In this document: piece after piece, positions 39,012-43,801 of the stretch
How positions within the stretch are numbered: the first letter of the stretch is position 1
Layout: the number at the start of each line of letters is the position of its first letter
NCBI GenBank assembly: GCA_012521675.1
Contig: JAAYLU010000118.1
Coordinates: 1 to 43,801, forward strand
Direction of reading: 5' to 3'
Source of the DNA: Synergistaceae bacterium
GTDB taxonomy: Bacteria > Synergistota > Synergistia > Synergistales > Aminobacteriaceae
DNA: 43,801 nucleotides
Made by a program: the position numbers and the translations under genes
The notes under the pieces: model-generated
Databases searched by the model: none
What the model was told of the DNA's origin: nothing
The model's input: the letters and a program-made list of their open reading frames with translations, nothing else

Positions 39012-39102
39012 GGAGGGATCCGGTGTAAGAGTGCCTTAAAGGCAGATCCCTCGTCGCAAGCTCCTCGGGATGACAACAAGAGAGTAGCTCCTCGGGATGA
39101 CA
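39012..39102. repeat. 91-bp direct repeat, copy 1
   Basis: Starts GGAGGGATCCGGTGTAAG, contains GTGCCTTAAAGGCAGATCCC and ends CTCGGGATGACA. It matches 39161-39251 with a single difference (A at 39030, G at 39179). Built from the dispersed-element sequence. Confidence 0.85.
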
Positions 39103-39160
39103 TAATTGGGGCGGCTTGCTTGGTACTACGGGGGGTTGTCATCCCGAACGACCAGCGGGA

Positions 39161-39251
39161 GGAGGGATCCGGTGTAAGGGTGCCTTAAAGGCAGATCCCT
39201 CGTCGCAAGCTCCTCGGGATGACAACAAGAGAGTAGCTCCTCGGGATGACA
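39161..39251. repeat. 91-bp direct repeat, copy 2
   Basis: Second copy, 149 bases downstream of the first, preceded by TGTCATCCCGAACG at 39137 so that this copy forms a nearly complete element. Its 3' end runs into a 27-bp tandem array. Confidence 0.85.
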
Positions 39252-39290
39252 ACAAGAGAGTAGCTCCTCGGGATGACAACAAGTGAGTCG
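39210..39290. repeat. Three tandem 27-bp units
   Basis: Units start at 39210, 39237 and 39264, each beginning CTCCTCGGGATGACAACAAG; the first two are identical and the third differs near its end. The 27-bp period keeps a reading frame open (nine residues per unit) but there is no sign of a gene. Copy-number change by slippage is likely. Confidence 0.85.
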
Positions 39291-39430
39291 CTCGTTCGGG
39301 ACGACATTATCGACCCTCATGCCGGCCGTTTGCGTTATGGAGTAACCGTAGCGTCTCGGGGTATTCCGGGTCGATTACGATTCGATGAAGTAGCTTCCTG
39401 CGGTCTTCCGTCCAGGGAAGGGATCGGTTT

Positions 39431-40321
39431 TTAATCCACGAACTCGGGAAGATAGCCCCTTTCCAGCTCCCTGAACTTTTCGAAGCCCACCAGCTCTTTG
39501 AACTCCGAGAATGGCGCCACCAGTTCTGTCCTCCCTTCTGCTATCTTGTCGTCTTTTATTGCCTCCAGGTAGGTCGTCATGCCCCTCACCGCGGCAAACA
39601 ACGGGCCCACCGGGATGCTCACTCTTCCCACGCCGATCTCGCGCAGCCTGTCGATGGAGACCAGGGGGGTCTTGCCTCCAGTGACCGCATCCATGAGGTT
39701 GATGCTTACGGGCGCCTTGATCTCCCGGACCGCTTTCTCTATCTGCTCCACCGACCGCGGCGCCTCCACGAAGACGAGGTCCGCCCCGGCGTCTGCATAG
39801 GCGTTCGCCCGCCGGATGGCCTCGTCGATCCCGGTGACGGCTATGGCGTCTGTCCGGGCGTTTATTACAAAGTCCGGATCCAGCTGGTTCCTGGCATCGC
39901 GGCACGCTTTTATCTTAAGGACCATCTCCTCGATGGGGATGATCTGCTTTCCCTCGAGGTGCCCGCACCTTTTGGGAAACACCTGGTCCTCTATGTTCAT
40001 CCCGGCCGCGCCCGCTTTGATGAACTCCCTGGTCACGTGCATGGCGTTGATGCTGTTCCCGTAGCCGGTGTCCGCATCGGCCATTACCGGGATGCTCACC
40101 GCGTCTACGATGTTTTTTGTGAAGTGGACTACGTCGCTGAAGCCGATGAAGGCCATGTCGGGTAGTCCCAAGTATGTGGCCGAGAGTCCGAAGCCGCTCA
40201 CCTGCAGGGCTTTGAAGCCGGCTCTTTCGATCAGCATGGCCGAGATGGCGTCGTGCGCCCCCGGACAGACGAGGGCCTTTCTCTCGAGGATCATGTTTTT
40301 TAGCATTGTGGTCTTTTTCAA
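39431..40321 (-). CDS. Isocitrate lyase/PEP mutase superfamily lyase (methylisocitrate or 2,3-dimethylmalate lyase type)
   Basis: 296 residues from a TTG at 40321 with GAGGAG 8 bases upstream; an ATG 30 bases further up has no such site. The lyase signature is complete: catalytic Cys119 in FPKRCGHLEGKQ, metal ligands in MADADTGYGN (D82, D84) and MNIEDQ (E111, D112), plus INARTDA and VFVEAPRS. KRCGH marks true C-C lyases that release pyruvate or a related keto acid, unlike PEP mutase. It follows a TAXI-TRAP importer and an aconitase-type small subunit, the combination expected for hydration and cleavage of a branched dicarboxylate such as dimethylmalate or methylisocitrate. Confidence 0.85.
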   Translation of the reverse strand: MKKTTMLKNMILERKALVCPGAHDAISAMLIERAGFKALQVSGFGLSATYLGLPDMAFIGFSDVVHFTKNIVDAVSIPVMADADTGYGNSINAMHVTREFIKAGAAGMNIEDQVFPKRCGHLEGKQIIPIEEMVLKIKACRDARNQLDPDFVINARTDAIAVTGIDEAIRRANAYADAGADLVFVEAPRSVEQIEKAVREIKAPVSINLMDAVTGGKTPLVSIDRLREIGVGRVSIPVGPLFAAVRGMTTYLEAIKDDKIAEGRTELVAPFSEFKELVGFEKFRELERGYLPEFVD

Positions 40322-40347
40322 GTTACAGTCTCCTCTCTGTTTGTCGT

Positions 40348-42261
40348 TCATACAGCGGGATTGCCGCTTGCAGCGCCGTTGGAGCGCACTTTTCTGTCAA
40401 CGAGGAACGCTGTCCCGAGCATCGCGAGCCCGATCACGGAGAGCATCGTCTCCGGGAAGAGCAGAAGCAGTCCCGCTACCGCGAAGGCGCCGCAGATCAA
40501 CGGGTTGATCGCGCATTCCCTGTAGCTGAACAGTCCGTAGGCGATCGATATCGACCCTATGAACGCCGTGCTGCCGTGGATCAGTATCTCCGACCAGGGC
40601 GCCCTTGCGACCAGCGCCGGGTTTACGGCGAAGAAGTAGGGCAGTATGAAGGCCACTATCCCCAGCCGGACGGAGAAAAACCCCGTCTTGACCCAATTCG
40701 CCTTGGCGATTCCCGCCGCCGCCACGGCCGCGGTGCATGTGGGTGGCGTCACGCCGCCCAGGATCGCCCAGTAGATGAAGAAGAAGTGGGCTGCTACCGG
40801 GTCTATGCCAAGCTTGAGAAGAGGGGGTACAAGTATCGACACCGAGAGGACGTAGGTGGGAACCGTGGGCAGGGAGGTTCCAAGCAGGAAGGGCACGATG
40901 GTGGCGATCAGTAGGGAGAAGTAGATGTTCGTCCCTCCGATGTCCAGGATCACGCCGCTCACCTTGGGGGCTATCCCTGTGAGACCTATCAGGTTGACCA
41001 GCATGCTCACCGAGACGAGGATGGGCACGAGCTGCGCCACGTCGCGGCCTCCCTCGGAGAGAGCGGAGACTATGAGCTTCAGTGTCTGCTTCATATCCCT
41101 CTTGAGCATGCCTAGGATGAGGAAGACTAGCAGAGCCGAGAGACACGCATAGAAGCCCGCCAGCTGCAGGGGCTGTCCGACGGCGATGAGGTAGAGCAGC
41201 ACTCCCGTGGGGATTATCAGGCCGGCGAGCCTCTCCAGGGTGAGGATGTCCCTCCACTTGGGTATCTCCTCCGGCGGCAGCCTGTCGATTCCCATGCGCA
41301 GGGTCCTGAAGTGGACGCCGCTGAAGACGCCCGTGTAGTACAGCAGGCAGGGGAGCAATGCGTAGCCAATGATGTGGAAGTACGAGATGTTCAGAAACTC
41401 GGCCATCATGAAGGCGGTGATGCTCATGATGGGAGGCGTGATGCCGCCCCCCGAGGAGGCTATGGCCTCCACCGCCCCTGCGAACTCGGGCTTGTAACCA
41501 AGGCGTTTCATAAGAGGTATGGTATAGCTTCCCGTGACCATGACGTTGGCCACGGAGCTCCCGGAGATGCTCCCGAAGAGGGCGCTTGCCACGACCGCGG
41601 CCTTGGCCGGGCCGCCTGTGTACTTGCCCGTGATGGCCAGTGCCATGTCGATGAAGGTCCTGCCTCCGCCGGTCGCGGAGAGGAGAGAGCCAAAGATGAT
41701 GAACATTGAGATGAAGGTGGCCGACATCCCCGTGACGCTTCCGTATATCCCCAGGGGGGAGTAGTAGAGGGAGCTGAGGATGTACTCAAGGTTGAGGCCC
41801 CTGATCTTCCAAATACCCGGGAAGTGCTTGCCTGTGAAGATATATGCTAGGAGCAGGACGACCATTATCGGGATCGCGTATCCCACTGTTCTGCGGGCGG
41901 CCTCGAGAACCAGCAGCACCAGGATTCCCCCGAGGACGAGGTCGACCGTGCTCGGCTCGCGCATCCCCGTATACATGTTCAGCGCCTCCGCGAAGGCGTT
42001 TATATTGGCGACGAGAAGCGCGACCACCAGCAGGACGTCGAGAAGGGTTATGCCTTCATCCTGGTCGTCCCTGTCCGCTTTGCGCGAGAAAGGATAATAA
42101 AAAAAGGCTATTGAAAGACCGAACGCCACATGTATGGCCCTGAACTGGATGTCCAGAAAGCCGGTCAGGTAGATTGGCGCGAGAAGCTGGAAGAGCGCAA
42201 GGAGAAGGCCAAGAAAGAATATGACCTTGGTCTTGTATTCGCCGAATGATGAAAAGAGCAT
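40348..42261 (-). CDS. TRAP transporter fused permease (DctQM type, TAXI family)
   Basis: 637 residues. The small-subunit-like region (about 1-150, four helices) is fused to the 12-helix DctM-like part, as in TAXI systems. Typical blocks are SALFGSISGSSVANVMVTGS, IASSGGGITPPIMSITAFMM, LLGTSLPTVPTYVLSV and WAILGGVTPPTCTAAVAAAG. Moves a carboxylate with sodium or proton symport, fed by the binding protein encoded before it. GGGAGGG precedes the ATG; the lyase gene starts 26 bases after its stop. A 30-bp palindrome separates it from the binding-protein gene. Confidence 0.93.
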   Translation of the reverse strand: MLFSSFGEYKTKVIFFLGLLLALFQLLAPIYLTGFLDIQFRAIHVAFGLSIAFFYYPFSRKADRDDQDEGITLLDVLLVVALLVANINAFAEALNMYTGMREPSTVDLVLGGILVLLVLEAARRTVGYAIPIMVVLLLAYIFTGKHFPGIWKIRGLNLEYILSSLYYSPLGIYGSVTGMSATFISMFIIFGSLLSATGGGRTFIDMALAITGKYTGGPAKAAVVASALFGSISGSSVANVMVTGSYTIPLMKRLGYKPEFAGAVEAIASSGGGITPPIMSITAFMMAEFLNISYFHIIGYALLPCLLYYTGVFSGVHFRTLRMGIDRLPPEEIPKWRDILTLERLAGLIIPTGVLLYLIAVGQPLQLAGFYACLSALLVFLILGMLKRDMKQTLKLIVSALSEGGRDVAQLVPILVSVSMLVNLIGLTGIAPKVSGVILDIGGTNIYFSLLIATIVPFLLGTSLPTVPTYVLSVSILVPPLLKLGIDPVAAHFFFIYWAILGGVTPPTCTAAVAAAGIAKANWVKTGFFSVRLGIVAFILPYFFAVNPALVARAPWSEILIHGSTAFIGSISIAYGLFSYRECAINPLICGAFAVAGLLLLFPETMLSVIGLAMLGTAFLVDRKVRSNGAASGNPAV

Positions 42262-42280
42262 ATCGTTTCCCTCCCGGAAT

Positions 42281-42310
42281 CTCCCGGCCGCGCCGCGGCG
42301 CGGCCGGGAG
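42281..42310 (-). promoter_or_regulatory. 30-nt perfect palindrome between TRAP binding-protein and permease genes
   Basis: Halves CTCCCGGCCGCGCCG and its exact complement; no T tract. It lies 19 bases after the binding-protein stop and 19 before the permease start. Such intercistronic hairpins protect the upstream message or end part of the transcripts, giving more binding protein than permease. Confidence 0.65.
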
Positions 42311-42329
42311 AGAGTATTGCCTTATCGCG

Positions 42330-43343
42330 CTATTCCTTGTACTCCGGCGGAATGAAACGCTCGGGAACCTCTATTCCCTGTTCCTTGGCGTAGCGTATAA
42401 GCCCCGCATGGGCAGGAACCACGTCGTCGCCCGCGTTCTTGAAGTAGTCTCCCACAGGGTCGAAGCCCTTGACCGGGCCGTAGGCGGCGACCACCTCGTC
42501 GAATCCCTCGACATAGGCCTTGACTATCTGGTAGCCGATCTCCTCCGGCATGGACGCGGTCGCGACCGCTCCGGCTATCGGGCACTCCTCCCAGATGGGT
42601 CCGACGTCGGGGAAGTCCACTATGCTCCCCTTTTCACGCTCAAGGAAGGTCATGTAGGGGATCCTCTCCTGGATCTTCTTGACGTCCTCCTCGGAATACC
42701 CCACCACTGTCAGAGGGGTGGTGAGATTGACTTCGATGAGGGCCGCGTCGATGTTGTTGAGTCCGCTGGATTTCTGCATGCCGACTATCCTGTTCTCCTT
42801 GAGAGCCGTGATCGCGTCGCCTAGCGCGGACGGGACCAAGTCTATCTCGTGCCCCAGAATTTTGTCGTAATCCATGATGTAGGCGGCCGAGGCGGAGCCG
42901 GGGATGCCGGGGCAGAACCTCTTGCCCTTGAGGTCGCCAAAGGATGTGACGCCGGAATCCTTGCGGACGTAGAGCCTGTCCGCGAAGATGTTTCTAAGGA
43001 AGAGCCAGCGCACGTCCTTGAACTGCTTGCCCTCGAAGCCTTCGATGCCCTTGTAGAGCTGCAGTGATCCGGGAAGGTCGATGGCCATGGCGTAGTCGAA
43101 GACCCCGGCGCTGAGCTTTCTGAGGTTGTCCATGCCCGCGCCGCTTTCGACCACCGTCACCTGGATGCCGTTGTCGGCCTTGTTGACCAGGTTGGCCGCG
43201 GCGACGCACCAGGCGTAGACTCCCGATGTCGAGGAGGTGCTGCCCATATTCAGATGCACTTCCGCTCCTGCGGCGCCCGCGAAGAGCATACCTGCGAGTA
43301 CCGCGGCGAACACCGCTGTGAACATGATTTTTTTGCGCGTCAT
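42330..43343 (-). CDS. TAXI-family TRAP substrate-binding protein
   Basis: 337 residues: signal peptide about 1-26 (MFTAVFAAVLAGMLFAGAAG), then the TAXI pattern LNMGSTSSTSGVYAWCVAAA, VTVVESGAGMDNLRKLSAGV, DLKGKRFCPGIPGSASA, LKENRIVGMQ and GYQIVKAYVEGFDEV. Captures a carboxylate in the periplasm and delivers it to the fused permease. The ATG at 43343 is preceded by GGAGG 10 bases away; an in-frame ATG at 43364 lies before that site and is rejected. Confidence 0.92.
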   Translation of the reverse strand: MTRKKIMFTAVFAAVLAGMLFAGAAGAEVHLNMGSTSSTSGVYAWCVAAANLVNKADNGIQVTVVESGAGMDNLRKLSAGVFDYAMAIDLPGSLQLYKGIEGFEGKQFKDVRWLFLRNIFADRLYVRKDSGVTSFGDLKGKRFCPGIPGSASAAYIMDYDKILGHEIDLVPSALGDAITALKENRIVGMQKSSGLNNIDAALIEVNLTTPLTVVGYSEEDVKKIQERIPYMTFLEREKGSIVDFPDVGPIWEECPIAGAVATASMPEEIGYQIVKAYVEGFDEVVAAYGPVKGFDPVGDYFKNAGDDVVPAHAGLIRYAKEQGIEVPERFIPPEYKE

Positions 43344-43423
43344 ACTTTTCGTACCTCCTGTCATTATTTGATCCTAAAACGATGTGTTTTGTCCGACCTA
43401 CCACTCTCCTTTCGCTTTTCGCC

Positions 43424-43801
43424 TCATTCGGGGAGGATGAAGGTGCCGTTTTTCTTAAGGTATTCGACGAGACCTCCCTCTTCCAGAATGTCCAGCATCA
43501 CGGGGGAAAGAGGCGCAAGCGGAACTACGAGCCTCTTGCCAGGCAGCTCGGTGTGGTTTCTCTCGATATCTACCGTGACCTCGTCCCCCGCCTCCATGGC
43601 GTCAGTGTCGCAGATGAAGGCCGGGATGCCCTGGTTGATGGCGTTTCTGAAGAATATCCGGGAGTAAGACTTGGCGAGTATCGCCGCTATTCCCGCGTAT
43701 TTTATTGCGATGGGCGCCTGCTCCCTTGAGGAGCCGCATCCGAAGTTTTTGCCGGCGACCACGATGTCGCCTGGGCGGACACGTCCGGCGAACCCGGGGG
43801 C
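43424..43801 (-). CDS. Aconitase-superfamily small subunit (LeuD/dimethylmaleate hydratase-like), 5' end outside window
   Basis: The frame is open to the window edge; the last 125 residues are visible. [20 protein letters not shown] is the swivel-domain signature of 3-isopropylmalate dehydratase, homoaconitase and dimethylmaleate hydratase small subunits, followed by [20 protein letters not shown] and a short C-terminal region ([20 protein letters not shown]). REQAP, rather than REHAP, is the archaeal/anaerobe form. The large subunit is presumably upstream beyond the edge. It lies 60 bases before the TAXI gene on the same strand, so hydratase, importer and lyase look like one operon. Confidence 0.88.
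   Translation of the reverse strand, partial: APGFAGRVRPGDIVVAGKNFGCGSSREQAPIAIKYAGIAAILAKSYSRIFFRNAINQGIPAFICDTDAMEAGDEVTVDIERNHTELPGKRLVVPLAPLSPVMLDILEEGGLVEYLKKNGTFILPE

Noticed and set aside
39012-39290. CRISPR-like array
   Set aside because: The units are directly adjacent without unique spacers and belong to the dispersed element; no cas genes are nearby.
39126-39320. Minus-strand frame with repeated CHPEELLSC units
   Set aside because: It is a by-product of the 27-bp tandem repeat, which preserves frame; no ribosome-binding site and no relation to a protein.
1-43801. tRNA, rRNA, prophage or replication origin
   Set aside because: I looked for cloverleaf arms, rRNA signature blocks, phage structural genes and DnaA-box clusters and saw none. 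A tRNA scan and covariance search would settle the RNA question.

Overview
The window is a GC-rich stretch of a bacterial chromosome that most likely comes from the phylum Synergistota (amino-acid-fermenting anaerobes with an outer membrane). The strongest evidence is two secreted proteins ending in a Gly-rich/GGGC + hydrophobic helix + basic tail that matches the Synerg-CTERM sorting signal (one ends near 9491, the other near 37434). A TonB/ExbBD/outer-membrane-receptor operon (diderm envelope), a DUF1538/P-II pair and a TAXI-type TRAP transporter fit this.

Layout. 1-4 kb: winged-helix regulator with a degenerate nucleotidyltransferase domain, a LUD protein, and a tandem P-II-like protein overlapping a DUF1538 membrane protein. 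3.9-6 kb: DapA-family aldolase/lyase and an AI-2E/PerM-type permease. 6-9.4 kb: accessory stretch with three toxin-antitoxin pairs, an IS3 remnant, a DJ-1/PfpI protein and dispersed repeats. 9.4-17.4 kb: one long minus-strand cobalamin-uptake operon. A promoter, a cobalamin riboswitch and an intrinsic terminator precede btuF-btuD-btuC-exbB-exbD-tonB-btuB and a secreted beta-propeller-like Synerg-CTERM protein; the junctions from btuF to tonB are overlapping (mostly 4-base) and the rest are short gaps. 17.4-19.9 kb: DAHP synthase and 3-dehydroquinate synthase behind a leader with a sigma70-type promoter, a short ORF extremely rich in Phe/Trp/Tyr codons, a central hairpin and a terminator: an apparent aromatic amino-acid attenuator. 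19.9-29.3 kb: glycosyltransferase, acetamidase/formamidase, UspA, two DMT-type transporters, SH3 protein, ROK kinase, a duplicated membrane protein and a DUF4139 protein.

29.3-33 kb is a second accessory block (two HEPN/MNT modules and recQ) bracketed by the true 3' end of the DUF4139 gene and a diverged copy of that 3' end. 33-39.4 kb: unusual FAD/disulfide oxidoreductase, HigBA-like pair, beta-helix Synerg-CTERM gene broken by a 5-bp duplication, Hsp20, flavin reductase and several repeat elements. 39.4-43.8 kb: a PEP-mutase/isocitrate-lyase-family lyase, a fused TAXI-TRAP permease, its binding protein, and the 3' part of an aconitase/LeuD-type small subunit that runs off the window: a probable uptake-and-cleavage pathway for a branched di- or tricarboxylic acid.

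The most interesting items are the aromatic attenuator, the beta-propeller protein built into the BtuB operon (possible analogue of Bacteroides BtuG), and the DUF4139 scar around the recQ/toxin block. All functional names are from reading the sequence; no database search was possible.
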